Below are positions 42,307 through 51,934 of a stretch of DNA of 64,000 nucleotides, in pieces. The stretch covers positions 248,001 to 312,000 of the forward strand of contig CAVXCV010000010.1 of the NCBI GenBank assembly GCA_963760405.1. Reading direction: 5' to 3'. The translations under genes and the position numbers were made by a program. The notes under the pieces were generated by a model that saw only the letters and a list, made by a program, of their open reading frames with translations, was not told where the DNA came from and ran no database searches. Numbering within the stretch: position 1 is the stretch's first letter; each line of letters begins with the position of its first letter. Source of the stretch: RYN-230 sp963760405 (GTDB taxonomy: Bacteria; Actinomycetota; Actinomycetes; Streptosporangiales; Streptosporangiaceae).

Positions 42307-44265
42307 CTACCGTTCCCGGAGCCGCTCGGCCAGGGCCGCGGCGAGCCTGGCCTTGACCGAGGGCTGCGTTTCGACGAGCCACTGGAAGTCCTCGCTCGTG
42401 AGCCTGAGGAGCCGGCCCGGCTCGGCACACGTCACGGTGGCCAGGCGGGTGTAACCGTACCCGCCGCCCCAGTCACGGGCCGCGAGCTCGCCGAAATGCT
42501 CACCAGGACCGAGGGAGCGGATCGGCCGGGCGTCGATGAACACGCCGAAGTGCCCGGACAGGATGATGTAGAAGAACCGGTCCGCATCCCACCGGCGGAT
42601 GACGTCCTCCCCGGCCGCGATGTCGAGGTAGACAGCCCGCCCGCGCACCGTCTGCAGAACCTCGGCGGCCACGCCGGACAGCAGCGGCACAGCGCGCAGC
42701 GCATCGTGGCCCGGCGGTGCCGTGGCACTGGCCCGGGCGTCAGCGGCGCCGCCCGGCGCGGAGCCTGCGCCCGGTGCCGCCGGGGCGGCCGCTACGTCCG
42801 CCGGGGCCGGCCCGGCCGGGGGCACCGGCGCACCGGCGAAGTGCTCGATGACCTGCCGAATGTCCGCCTCTGAGCTGGTGGGGTTGAGGATGCAGAGCCG
42901 GATGGCGTGGCGGCCCGCCAGGCGGGTGCTGGACACGAGCGCGGCGCCGCTGCGCTCGAGAGCCCCGGCGAGGGCCAGCCCGCGGCGCTCCGTCTCGGCC
43001 TCGTCGCAGCCGGGCCAGTCCCGGCGGAAGCAGATGATGCCGAGTGCCGCCGGTGCCATCAGCGTGAGCCCGCCGTGCTGGCGGACCAGGGCTTCGGCGA
43101 ACTCCGCCAGATCCAGGTTCCGCTGGATGGCGGCGCGGAACGCGGCCAGTCCGAAGGTCTGCACGGACATCCAGACTTTGAGCGCGCGGAAGCCCCTGGA
43201 CAGCTGCAGGCCCCGGTCGGCGAAGTTGACCTCACCGTCGCCGGAGTCGTTGTCGTCCAGGTAGTCCGGGTGGATCGCGAACGTCCGCTCGAGCCGGGCG
43301 CCGTCGCGGATCAGCACGCTGCCGCACTCCATGGGCTGGAAAAGCCACTTGTGCGGGTCCAGGGTGACCGAGTCGGCGCGGTCGATGCCCGCCAGCGCCG
43401 CCCGTCCCTTCGGCGTGAGCGCGGCAAATCCGCCATAGGCCGCATCGACGTGCAGCCACACGCCTGCCCCGGCACAGACATCGGCCAGTTCGCCGAGCGG
43501 ATCGACGGCACCGGTGTTGGTTGATCCGCCGCTGGCGCACACGGCAAAAGGGGCCAGTCCGGCCTGGCGGTCGGCGCGGATGGCGGCGGCCACGGTCCCG
43601 GGCGCCAGGCGCCAGTGATCGTCGGTCGGCAGGACCCGCACCTGCTGGCTGCGCAGGCCCATCGCCCGCGCGGTCCGGGCGAGGGAGGAATGGGCCTGGT
43701 CTGATACGTAGATGACGCTGTCGTCCGCAGGCCCCCCGGCGGCTTCGCGGGCGACGAGCAGCGCCGTCAGGTTGGCCGCCGAGCCGCCGGTCACGAGCAG
43801 GCCGGCGGTGCTGGCGGGCATCCCGAGCCATTCCCGGAACCAGTCGATGACCTCGAGCTCGATCTGGCTGGCAGCGGCTGACTCCATCCAGGCCCCGCAG
43901 TACGGGTTGGCGGCCGCCGCGGTCAGCTCGGCCAGCGCGGCTGGCCAGGTGGTGAAGCTCGGGACGAAGGCGAAGTAACCGGGATGATCCGTCCGGCTGG
44001 CGTAGGGCAGCACGTCCGCGACGACCCGCTCGAGCACGGCCGCATAGTCCCCGGCCTGCTCTGGTGGCGGGCCGCTGAGCCGCGCGCGCATCTCGGCCGG
44101 CTGGCCCCGGCGCAGCACCGGATCAGCTCCGGCCTCGGTGAGCCGGGCGACCAGCGCGTCCACGGTTGCGTAACCGGCCCGCCGCATCGCCTCGGCGTCC
44201 ATCCCCAGCAGGTGTTCCACCTGGTGCCCCCTGACGTCCGGGGTCGACTCTAATGACGCTCTCAT
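42307..44265 (-). CDS. PLP-dependent group II decarboxylase with C-terminal cyclic-nucleotide-binding domain
   Basis: About 652 residues from ATG 44265; the frame is open to 44406. The catalytic part (about 1-480) is a group II amino-acid decarboxylase: GGSAANLTALLVAR, CASGGSTNTGAVDPL, HVDAAYGG and the PLP-lysine in DPHKWLFQ. An Ala/Pro-rich linker follows, then a cyclic-nucleotide-binding domain (about 535-645: PLLSGVAAEVLQTV, FYIILSGHFGVFID, GEHFGELAARDWGGGYGYTRLATV, EDFQWLVETQP). This fusion is uncommon. Substrate undetermined (aromatic amino acid, glutamate or diaminobutyrate). Divergent from an MFS gene with the same kind of domain; the start regions overlap by 13 bases. Confidence 0.88.
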   Translation of the reverse strand: MRASLESTPDVRGHQVEHLLGMDAEAMRRAGYATVDALVARLTEAGADPVLRRGQPAEMRARLSGPPPEQAGDYAAVLERVVADVLPYASRTDHPGYFAFVPSFTTWPAALAELTAAAANPYCGAWMESAAASQIELEVIDWFREWLGMPASTAGLLVTGGSAANLTALLVAREAAGGPADDSVIYVSDQAHSSLARTARAMGLRSQQVRVLPTDDHWRLAPGTVAAAIRADRQAGLAPFAVCASGGSTNTGAVDPLGELADVCAGAGVWLHVDAAYGGFAALTPKGRAALAGIDRADSVTLDPHKWLFQPMECGSVLIRDGARLERTFAIHPDYLDDNDSGDGEVNFADRGLQLSRGFRALKVWMSVQTFGLAAFRAAIQRNLDLAEFAEALVRQHGGLTLMAPAALGIICFRRDWPGCDEAETERRGLALAGALERSGAALVSSTRLAGRHAIRLCILNPTSSEADIRQVIEHFAGAPVPPAGPAPADVAAAPAAPGAGSAPGGAADARASATAPPGHDALRAVPLLSGVAAEVLQTVRGRAVYLDIAAGEDVIRRWDADRFFYIILSGHFGVFIDARPIRSLGPGEHFGELAARDWGGGYGYTRLATVTCAEPGRLLRLTSEDFQWLVETQPSVKARLAAALAERLRER

Positions 44266-46005
44266 GGGAAGGTCTGAGGACAGCAATTCCGGGGGAGCCA
44301 GGCGCGGCCACGGGCAGGCGGACGCGCCGCCGGGCCAGGCGGCGGCCCGGGCCAGCCTGGTGGGGGGATGGCGTTGTGGGGCGGTTCTTCCGGGTGATCC
44401 GGGCACTCGTCAGCGACCCGGCCATGGCCCGCGTCACGGTGGCCTTCGTGCTGTTCGTGCTGGCCGAGAACGCCGTCTGGATCGGCATGCTGGTATATGC
44501 CTTCCACCACGGCGGTACCACGGCCGCGGGCCTGGTGGCGTTCGCCCAGCTGGTGCCGGGCATCCTGCTGGCTCCCCTACTGGCCGCCCTGGCCGACCGC
44601 AGGTCGCCGAGCGAACTGCTGGTGGGCGGCTACGTGGTGCAGGCGCTGGCGATGGCCGGGGTCGCCGTGGCGCTGTGGACCGGGGCACCGCCGCTGGCCG
44701 CCTACAGCCTCGCGGTGCTGGCCAGCACCGCGATGGTGACCACCCGCCCGGCCCAGTTCACGATGCTGCCCGCGCTGGCTCACGATGCCCAGCAGGTGAC
44801 CGCCGCCAATGTGGTCGCTGGCTGGGCCGAGAACGGGGGGATCGTCCTGGCCGCCCTCGTCGCCGCCCTGTTCCTCGGTATCGGGCAGATCGGCACGCTG
44901 TTCGCGGTCAACGCCGGTTTCGTGGCCGCCGCGGCCATCCTCACCGCCCGGGTGCGGGTGTCTGGCATCGCGCTGGCTGACGAGACCAGCGAGCGGTCCG
45001 GCGTCACGACGCTGCTCGAAGGCGCCCGGCAGGCGGCCGGGCAGCGCCGCCCCCGGCTCCTCGTCAGCCTGCTCACCGCGCAGTTCGTCGTGGTCGGCGC
45101 GCTGGACGTGCTGTTCGTGGTGATCGCCATCGAGGTCCTCGGCAAGGGCCAGGAGTGGGTGGGCTACCTCAACACCGCCTACGGGGCCGGCGCGGTCGCC
45201 GCTGGCCTGCTCACCGCGCACCTGCTGGGCCTGGCGCCTCGGCCTGGTGATATCGCTCTCCATCGGCGCGCTCAGCGCTGGCCTCGTGCTCACCGCCGCC
45301 TTCCACGCCATCGGTGTCGTCGTGGCCTTGATCGCGGTGGTGGGCGCCGGGCGGGCGGTCCTCCTGGTCGCCGCCAACACCATGCTGCAGCGGGTGGTGT
45401 CCGCCCAGGTGATCGGGCGGGTCTTCGGGCTGGTCGAGGGGTTGTCCATGGCCGGGCTGGCGCTCGGCGCCGTGATCACGCCGCTGCTGATCGGGCTCGG
45501 CGGGTACCGGCTCGCGCTGATCGTGGTGGGCTGCCTGCTGCCCGCCACGGCCCTGGCGGGCAGCGCAACCCTCCGCCACCTGGACGCGGGGCAGGCCGTG
45601 CCGGCCGTCCAGGTAGCGCTGCTCCGTTCGCTGCCGCACTTCGCTGACCTGCCCGGGCCGGCGCTGGAAACCCTGGCCAGCGCGCTCGAACGGGTGGACG
45701 CGGCGCCGGGCGACGTGATCATCCGGCAGGGCGAGCCAGGAGACCGGTTCTACGCCATCGCCGACGGCGCGGTGGCAGTCTCGGTTGACGGGCGGCCCCG
45801 GGGATCGAGGGGACGCGGGACTGGCCTGGGGGAGATCGCCCTGCTCCGGCGCGTGCCCCGCACCGCGACCGTCACCGCCGAGACCCCGGTGATCCTGTTC
45901 GCCCTGGATTCCGCGACCTTCCTGGCCGCCGTCAGCGGGCACGCACCGACCCGGCGCCGGGCCGATCAGGTCGCCTCGCGCTGGGCCGCTGCCGACGCGG
46001 GCTAA
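44253..46005 (+). pseudogene. MFS transporter with C-terminal cyclic-nucleotide-binding domain, one frameshift
   Basis: The first frame (44253 to about 45235) encodes helices 1-8 or so of an MFS transporter. The second (about 45235-46005) continues it (LRLGLVISLSIGALSAGLV, GRAVLLVAANTMLQRVVSAQVIGRVFGLVEG). It ends in a cNMP-binding domain (SLPHFADLPGPALETLASAL, GDVIIRQGEPGDRFYAIADGAVAV, GLGEIALLRRVPRTATV) with a canonical phosphate-binding cassette. Deleting one base within 45231-45240 restores one frame of about 583 residues. A sequencing error or recent mutation. The protein probably gates export by a cyclic nucleotide or similar ligand; the paired decarboxylase suggests its product is exported. 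Confidence 0.8.
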
Positions 46006-46024
46006 CCCTCACGCCCCGGTGACT

Positions 46025-46135
46025 TCCGGGGGGTCGCCCCCCCGGGGCTCTTCGCTGGCGAGGCGGGGCGCGCCGCAGGCGTGTCCCCTCCGAGCCGGTG
46101 ACTCGCGGGGGGTTCCGGGGGGTCGCCCCCCCGGG
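46025..46135. repeat. Duplicated GC hairpin between convergent gene ends
   Basis: A block with CCGGGGGG-TCG-CCCCCCCGG occurs at 46025-46046 and identically at 46114-46135; both are preceded by CCGGTGACT (46016-46024, 46095-46103). In copy two an 11-base insert separates them. Each can fold as a hairpin. Located between two gene ends, it may terminate transcription both ways; the duplication is unusual. Confidence 0.6.
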
Positions 46136-46750
46136 CTAGCACTGCTCGAACAAGCGGAGCCGGTGGGCGGCGGCCGCGGCCTCGCCGCGGCTGGTCACGT
46201 TCAGCTTGCCCTGGGCGCCCTCACCCGGCAGCAGCTCGGCATGGACCGCCTCACGGATCAGGGCATGCCGGAACGCGAAGCTGCTGGTGTCGGTCACCAG
46301 CACGTTCGCGGCCACCGCGGGACGCAGCACCCGGGCCAGCCCGGCCGGATCCAGCCCGGCCACCGCGGCCAGCAGCGCGTGGCCGACCCGGGTACCGGCC
46401 GTGCTCGCCACCCGGATCAGCTCCTGCGTCTCCTCCGGCAACCGCCGCACGGCCGCCACCAGCAGGTCGCGCAGTGACTCAGGCAGCCCGGCGTCCAGCT
46501 CGTCCCCGCTCAGCAGCGCTTCAACGAACAGCGGGTTGCCCTGGGTGCGGTGGTACACGGTCTCGAGCGCTTCATCACCAGGGTCATGGCCGAGGAGGCG
46601 GGCCGCAAGCTCACCGGTGTCCTGGCGGGACAGCCTGCCGAGATCCATCCTGGCCACCCAGCCGATGCGGTCGAGCTCGGCCAGCAGCAGGAGTGGTGCG
46701 GTTTGCCGGGTTTCCGGGTAGCCGGGCCTGGGCGGGGCTAGGGTCAGCAC
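46136..46750 (-). pseudogene. LuxR/AAA-type regulator truncated at both ends, with an internal deletion
   Basis: 204 codons. LLLLAELDRIGWVARMDLGRL, then YHRTQGNPLFVEALLSGDEL and FAFRHALIREAVHAELLPGE, belong to the NTPase and winged-helix middle of STAND LuxR regulators. The Walker A half is absent. Right after LPGEGAQG the sequence jumps to KLNVTSRGEAAAAAHRLRLF, the very end of a LuxR HTH. The TPR half and most of the HTH are gone without loss of frame. A gene scar, unlikely to be active. Confidence 0.7.
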
Positions 46751-46752
46751 CT

Positions 46753-47925
46753 ATGCATGGGGGGCATGGGGGAGCGCGGCGGGTCCTGCGGGCCTGCCTG
46801 GGTGCCAGCGTGACAGTGGCGCTTGCGGCCGGGTGCGGTGCGAACAGCACCGCCGCGCCGGGGAATACCGCCAGCACCGCGCCACCGGCTACCGCCCAGG
46901 TACCCGGCCCGGGATCTGCCGCGCTGGCGCATTTCTTTCCCATTGGCGCCTACGTCCAGGCCGTGGCTAACTTCGGGCTATGGAAAAGCAGGGGCATCAA
47001 TACCATGGTCGCCGTTCCAGATGGTAATGACGAGGTAGCCTGGGATAAAGCGGCTATCCGGGACGGACTGTATGAGATCCGGGCGCCTGCCAGCAGGCCA
47101 GCCAGTGACGTCGGCGATAAGAACCTGCTGGCCTGGACGCTGCCCGACCAGCCTGACGACATAACTTCGCAGATACCGCACGCGGCGATCCAGCGGGTAT
47201 ACAAGGCGTGGAAGCGCATTGACCCGGGACTGCCGGTGTACGTTAACTTCAACGGGCAGTTCAACCAGTACGACCTGAAGACGAAGGCCAGCGGGTTCTC
47301 CTGGTACCAGCAGTATGCTGCGGGTGCCGACTGGATAACCGCGGACCGCTACCCGGTCAACGCGGGCCAGGGTGCCGACCTCAGTTCGATCGGGCAGGAG
47401 GTCACCCGGCTGCGTGAGCTAGCCGGGAACAAGCCAGTATTCGTATTCATCGAGTCAGGGGCATTCGACGCGGGAAACCCTGTCATTACTCCTGCTCAGT
47501 TCCGCGGCGAGGTCTGGGAAGCCATCATCCATGGTGCCCGCGGCATTTTCTACTTCCCGGTGCAGGTCTCGCCCACATTCAAATATGACGTGACCCCGGT
47601 AGCGGTCGCTGCTGAGATGACAAGGCAGGACGCCACCATCACGAGGCTGGCCAGCGTACTGCAGGGTCCGATCGATCCCGCGAGGCTGCGCGCCACGGCG
47701 CCACCGCCACTTCAGGTGGCCTGGCGAAGCTCATCAGGCCAGAAATATTTCTTCGTGCTCAACCTGTCGGCCCGGACCGTTAGTCATCAGCAGATCAAGC
47801 TGACTGGCATCGGCTCAGCGGCATCCGCCACCGTGTACGGCGAAAACCGCACCGTCTCGATCACCAACGCCGCGATTACCGCTGACTTCGGCCCGTACGC
47901 GGTGCATATCTACCGGATTCCCTAG
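46753..47925 (+). CDS. Secreted lipoprotein, probable glycoside-hydrolase-like TIM barrel
   Basis: 390 residues from ATG 46753, with a lipoprotein signal (ACLGASVTVALAAGC). After a Pro/Thr linker comes FFPIGAYVQAVANFGLWKSRGINTMVAV, then LLAWTLPDQPDD, PVYVNFNGQF, ADWITADRYPVN and VFIESGAFDAG, and a C-terminal beta domain. The alternating strands and helices and the acidic residues after strands resemble a glycosidase barrel, though I do not recognise the family. Codon usage is somewhat less GC-rich than neighbours. It overlaps no gene. Confidence 0.7.
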   Translation: MHGGHGGARRVLRACLGASVTVALAAGCGANSTAAPGNTASTAPPATAQVPGPGSAALAHFFPIGAYVQAVANFGLWKSRGINTMVAVPDGNDEVAWDKAAIRDGLYEIRAPASRPASDVGDKNLLAWTLPDQPDDITSQIPHAAIQRVYKAWKRIDPGLPVYVNFNGQFNQYDLKTKASGFSWYQQYAAGADWITADRYPVNAGQGADLSSIGQEVTRLRELAGNKPVFVFIESGAFDAGNPVITPAQFRGEVWEAIIHGARGIFYFPVQVSPTFKYDVTPVAVAAEMTRQDATITRLASVLQGPIDPARLRATAPPPLQVAWRSSSGQKYFFVLNLSARTVSHQQIKLTGIGSAASATVYGENRTVSITNAAITADFGPYAVHIYRIP

Positions 47926-47937
47926 CGGCCCGGGTCG

Positions 47938-48834
47938 TCAACCCGTCGCGGCCAGGACCGTGATGAAGTCGCGGGTCCAGCCGGCGAAGTACTGGCCGGC
48001 CGGCCGGACCTGGCCGGGCACGGCGGCGGCCAGCGGCGCGCCTGGCCGGCTGGCGGTGTCCAGCTGGACCCACTCCGGGTTGATGTCCAGCTCCATCGCG
48101 ATCCGCGCCCCGGTGCGGGCCAGTGCGGCCGCCAGGTCGGCGGGGGTGGTGGACATGCTGGCGGCGAAGCTGAGATCACCGGAGCCGTCCTGAGCCAGGG
48201 CACTGCGGGCGACGTACTCGCCGCCGCCCAGGGTCGTTCCCCACTGAGTCCAGTCCGCGGCCGCCGGGACCGGCTGCCCGTTATCCACCAGGGGCGGCAG
48301 GTTCTGCCGGACGCTGTACACCGCCTCGCCTGGCGCGGGCACGCCACGGCCCCAGATCCCGATCCGGGCCTGGCCGGAGCGGTCGATGACCAGGCTGGCC
48401 AGGCCGCTGCGCAGCGGGGTGATCACATGGCCTTCCTGCTCATAGCCGCCGTCGCCCGCGGCCAGCGCGAACCCGCCGTTGAAGGCGGCCAGCAGCCGCG
48501 GCCGCTCGGCCGGGGAGATGACCGGGCCGGCGCTGACCAGCCGGGCGGCGGCCTGCCCGGGGTCCTGGCTGCCGTTGTGCAGGACGTACCGCACCGGGCC
48601 GTGGAAGGTCGCGACGGTGACGAGTGATCCGTCCGCGGTCCGCACCCGGATCACGATGACCTGCGGCGCAGGGGCAGGCGTGGTGCTGGGCGCCGCGCTG
48701 GCCGGGGACGTGCCGGGAGACCGGGCCGGATGGGACGGCGAGCTCTGGCCGGGGCCAGCCGCGGCCCCCGGGGGCGAGCTGCACGCTGCGATCAGGCCCA
48801 GGGCGGCCAGGGCGGCGGCCCGCGCCGCGCGCAT
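47938..48834 (-). CDS. Phosphodiester glycosidase (NAGPA-domain) lipoprotein
   Basis: 298 residues. A lipoprotein signal (AALAALGLIAAC) is followed by a Pro/Ser/Thr linker, then a NAGPA-type domain: LLAAFNGGFALAAGDGGY, LVIDRSGQARIGIWG, and MELDINPEWVQLD. Members remove GlcNAc-1-phosphodiester or act on cell-wall polymers. Last gene of the ECF sigma-CHAT operon; its ATG shares one base with the CHAT stop (TGATG), so it is coupled. Confidence 0.82.
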   Translation of the reverse strand: MRAARAAALAALGLIAACSSPPGAAAGPGQSSPSHPARSPGTSPASAAPSTTPAPAPQVIVIRVRTADGSLVTVATFHGPVRYVLHNGSQDPGQAAARLVSAGPVISPAERPRLLAAFNGGFALAAGDGGYEQEGHVITPLRSGLASLVIDRSGQARIGIWGRGVPAPGEAVYSVRQNLPPLVDNGQPVPAAADWTQWGTTLGGGEYVARSALAQDGSGDLSFAASMSTTPADLAAALARTGARIAMELDINPEWVQLDTASRPGAPLAAAVPGQVRPAGQYFAGWTRDFITVLAATG

Positions 48835-51447
48835 CAGCGCGGCCCCCTGCTACGGAAATGCGGCACGAGATGCCTCCCGGACGTCCGGCCGGCGCAGCCA
48901 GCCCCGAAGCAGACGAAGGCCGCCGCCGGATCCTGGCGCTGGGCCGCCGCCAGGGCGGCGGCCGGCGCGGTGCCAGCGGTGATCGCCTGGTGGTAGCTGG
49001 CCATGGTAGTCATCGCCGAATGGTCGGCGACCCGGGCCACGCTGGCAACGACCGTGGCGGAGCCCGCGTTGAGCAGGGCCGTGACGATGCCGAAGGTCTC
49101 GTCGCCGGGCCGCACGTCGGTCAGCCCGAGATCGCACGAGGACAGTACGGTCATGACCGGGGCCTGGGGGAGCCGTTGCAGGTCATAGCCGAGCAACGGG
49201 CCGCCGGCCAGGTCCAGGGTGGAGAACAGCGCGTTCTCGGCCTGATGCTGGCCGTGCGCGGCGATGTGGGCGATCGCCGCGGTGCGCAGCCCGGCGAGCG
49301 TGGCCGCGGGTGTTGCGTCCGCCCCGGTGAGGATCGAGGCACGCGGGTGGAGCGCGGCGACCGCCTGAATCTCCGCGTCGCCCCGGGCATTTCCCGGGCC
49401 GGCGACCAGGATGGCTGCTGGCGCGCCTGGCCAGCCCTGGCCGCGGCGGCGGGCCGTGGCCCGCCGCCGCATGGCGGCGTGCCAGACGGTGGCCGACGGT
49501 GCCACCGTGACCGGGCGTCCCGCGCAGCCGGGCAGGCTGGCCCACGGCACCGTCATCAGGACGCCGGCCTGGCACCACGACCAGGTCACGGTCTCCCACC
49601 CCGGGCAGCAGCGGGCTGAGCACGGCCGCGGCGACCGCGCTAGCGTCCTGCCTGGTGGCCGTGCGTACGGCCGTGGCCAGGCGGCTGGGCAGCGCACGCC
49701 CGGCCTGGGCATCGAGATCCGCCCGGAGCCGGAGCACCGCCTCGGCGGCGGCCGGGTAACCGCCGAGGCGCCGCAGCGACACTGTGTCACCGGCGACGAC
49801 GAGCGCCCGCAGTTCGGGCCCGTCCCGGAGATAGATCACGAGCGCCGCGCCGGCCAGCCGCTCCCGGACCATCTCCATGGGGGTAGGCGCGGGTGCCGCG
49901 GCGCCGCGCCGCCCCGGCGTCGCCCATGACTGCTCACGGACGCGGCGCTGCAGCACCTCGGCGCGCGCGTGCAGCCCGCTGACCGGCTGGCCGGCCAGCT
50001 CCCGGGCCCGCAGCGCGTGCCTGGTCTGCCGCAGTTCCTCGAGTGCTGCGGCGGCGCCGGGGTCGTCCGGCGGGCGGACCGCGGGCAGCAGCAGTGCCTG
50101 GGCCCTGGCTCGTTCCGACCATCGGTACACCGCCCCCGGTGACTGGCGGGCCAGCGCCGCCGCGAGCCCCGCCCGGGCCAGGTCCTGCCCGTGCACGGCG
50201 GCGCCGGTCTGCAGGTCGAGGCAGCCGAACTGGGTACGGTGCCGGTGCAGCGCGGCCATCCCGGCGAGCAGGTTCCGGGAGGCCTCAGCGGCCCGCCCGT
50301 CCGCCGCGGCCAGCTCGGCCCGGGCCAGCCGCCATAGCAGGCGGGTGTCGAGGCGGTCGAAGCGGCCAGGCGGCCCGTACCGGGCCGCGATGCGGGCCGC
50401 CCGGGCCGGCTGGCCAGCGGAGATCAGGGCCCGGGCCGCTACCAGGGCGGCTACCCGCGCGTCTTCCGGCAGGCCCAGCCGGCTGAGCCGTCCGGCCAGG
50501 GCCTGCGCCTGGACGGCAATTGCCGCGCGGTCGGCGGTGGCGGTGAAGGCGGCCCGAACCTCGAGCAGCGAGGCAAGCGCACCGCGGCGGGCGTTGCCGC
50601 GGCCGAGGAACCGGGCCCTGGCCTCCCGCGCCCATTGCCTCGCGGCCTCGGTCCGGCCGGCCAGCAAGGCGGCCTCCGCGCGGACCTGCACCGCATCGGC
50701 GTATGTATGGCTCAGCCGCTGCGCGTCCGCGCGCTCGGCGGCGTACGCCAGTTCCCGGTCGGCCTCGGTGTACAGGCCGGCTGCCAGCAGGGCACGGGCC
50801 CGCTCCACCGCGAGGCTCGCCAGCCGGCCCGGCGCGAGCAGTTCGTAGTCGGCCCGGGCGGCGGAGAACGCGCGCAGGGCCGCGGGCAGGTCGCCGGCCA
50901 CCACGTCCATGCAGCCAAGATTGACTCTGCTGAGCGCAGCGTGCAGGGCGAGCCCATGGCGGGCCGCCACCTGCCCGCAGCGACGCAGATCGGCCCGGGC
51001 CAGCCGGACGTGGCCGGCTTCCAGGTGCACGAGGCTGCGGTTGTTGAGCGCCTTGACCAGGTCCAGCGGGCTCGACTGCCCGGCCAGCAGGGCCACCGCC
51101 TCGTCATACTGCGATAGCGCCAGGTCGTTGCGGCCGCTCCGCTTGAGCAGCAAGCCACGCTGGGCTAGCAAGATCGGGCGCTGAGCCGGCCGGATGTGCT
51201 GCTCGGCCTCGTCCAGCAGCCGGAAGCCAGCGTCCACCCGGCCGCGTTCCGACTCCGCCCAGGCGAGGCTGATGAGCAGGCGGCCGCGGATCTCTGCTGC
51301 CTCGGGCCCGTGGCCCGGGCCCGGGCCGAGCAGCCGCAGCCCCGCCCGCAGCTGGCGCACGGCGGTCGCGGGCCGGCCGTTATCGCTGGACACCAGGGCA
51401 GCCGCGTGCAGCCGGGCGGCATGGGCGGCGGCCGGCGTCCCGCGCAC
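48834..51447 (-). pseudogene. TPR-CHAT domain protein with one frameshift
   Basis: From GTG 51447, about 620 codons form a TPR solenoid (RGLLLKRSGRNDLALSQYDEAVALL and similar). Near 49562-49575 the frame shifts; in the new frame VLMTVPWASLPGCAG, AHIAAHGQHQ and VLSSCDLGLTDVRPGDE give a complete CHAT caspase-like domain. His (AAHG) and Cys (SSC) of the catalytic dyad are present. One extra base in the GGCC/GCC stretch explains the break. Reconstructed length is about 870 residues. It lies in one operon with an ECF sigma factor, so it may be a signal-dependent protease or scaffold. Confidence 0.8.
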
Positions 51448-51448
51448 G

Positions 51449-51934
51449 TCAGAGCGTGAAGGCGGGCGTGACGACCCGCTGGGCGGCGGCGCCTGCCGCT
51501 GGCGACACCAGCAGCTGCGCGAACCCGTGCGGGACGCTGTCGAACACGAACCGGCCCGCCGCGTCCGCCGTCACCGTCCGGGACGGGGCCGGCTCCGGCA
51601 GCCGCAGCTCCACCTGCAGCGCCACGGCGGGCGCGAGCCATCCATCGATGCGCACCAGGTTGTCCGGCCGGTTCACGACCGTGATCATCACGGCGCGGCT
51701 GCCGGCCTCGAAGGTGATCGAGTGGGTGCGCTCGCTGCCCCGGGCGCCGGACCCGATGCTCAGCTGCTCGCTGAGCCGTGCCACCTCCGCGTCCAGGGAA
51801 TCCAGCGCGATGGCGAACGAGACCCGTGCGTCCAGGTCCGCCGGGGGCGGGTCGAGCACGGCGTGGATCGCGGCCAGCCGGTCCAAGATCGCCTGATCGT
51901 CCTGGTCCAGCGGCAGGTCGGCAGGATCTGTCAT
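51449..51934 (-). CDS. Conserved protein with carboxypeptidase-regulatory-like beta domain
   Basis: About 161 residues from ATG 51934, which shares one base with the sigma gene stop (TGATG) and has GGAG six bases before; longer starts exist to 51946. After a helical N-terminus (ILDRLAAIHAVLDPPP, then VSFAIALDSLDAEVARLSEQL), a beta domain ends VTADAAGRFVFDSVPHGFAQLLV, as in Ig-like regulatory domains. It has no membrane segment. Its place between an ECF sigma and a CHAT-TPR protein suggests a regulator of that sigma, perhaps anti-sigma-like. That is inferred from position. Confidence 0.7.
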   Translation of the reverse strand: MTDPADLPLDQDDQAILDRLAAIHAVLDPPPADLDARVSFAIALDSLDAEVARLSEQLSIGSGARGSERTHSITFEAGSRAVMITVVNRPDNLVRIDGWLAPAVALQVELRLPEPAPSRTVTADAAGRFVFDSVPHGFAQLLVSPAAGAAAQRVVTPAFTL

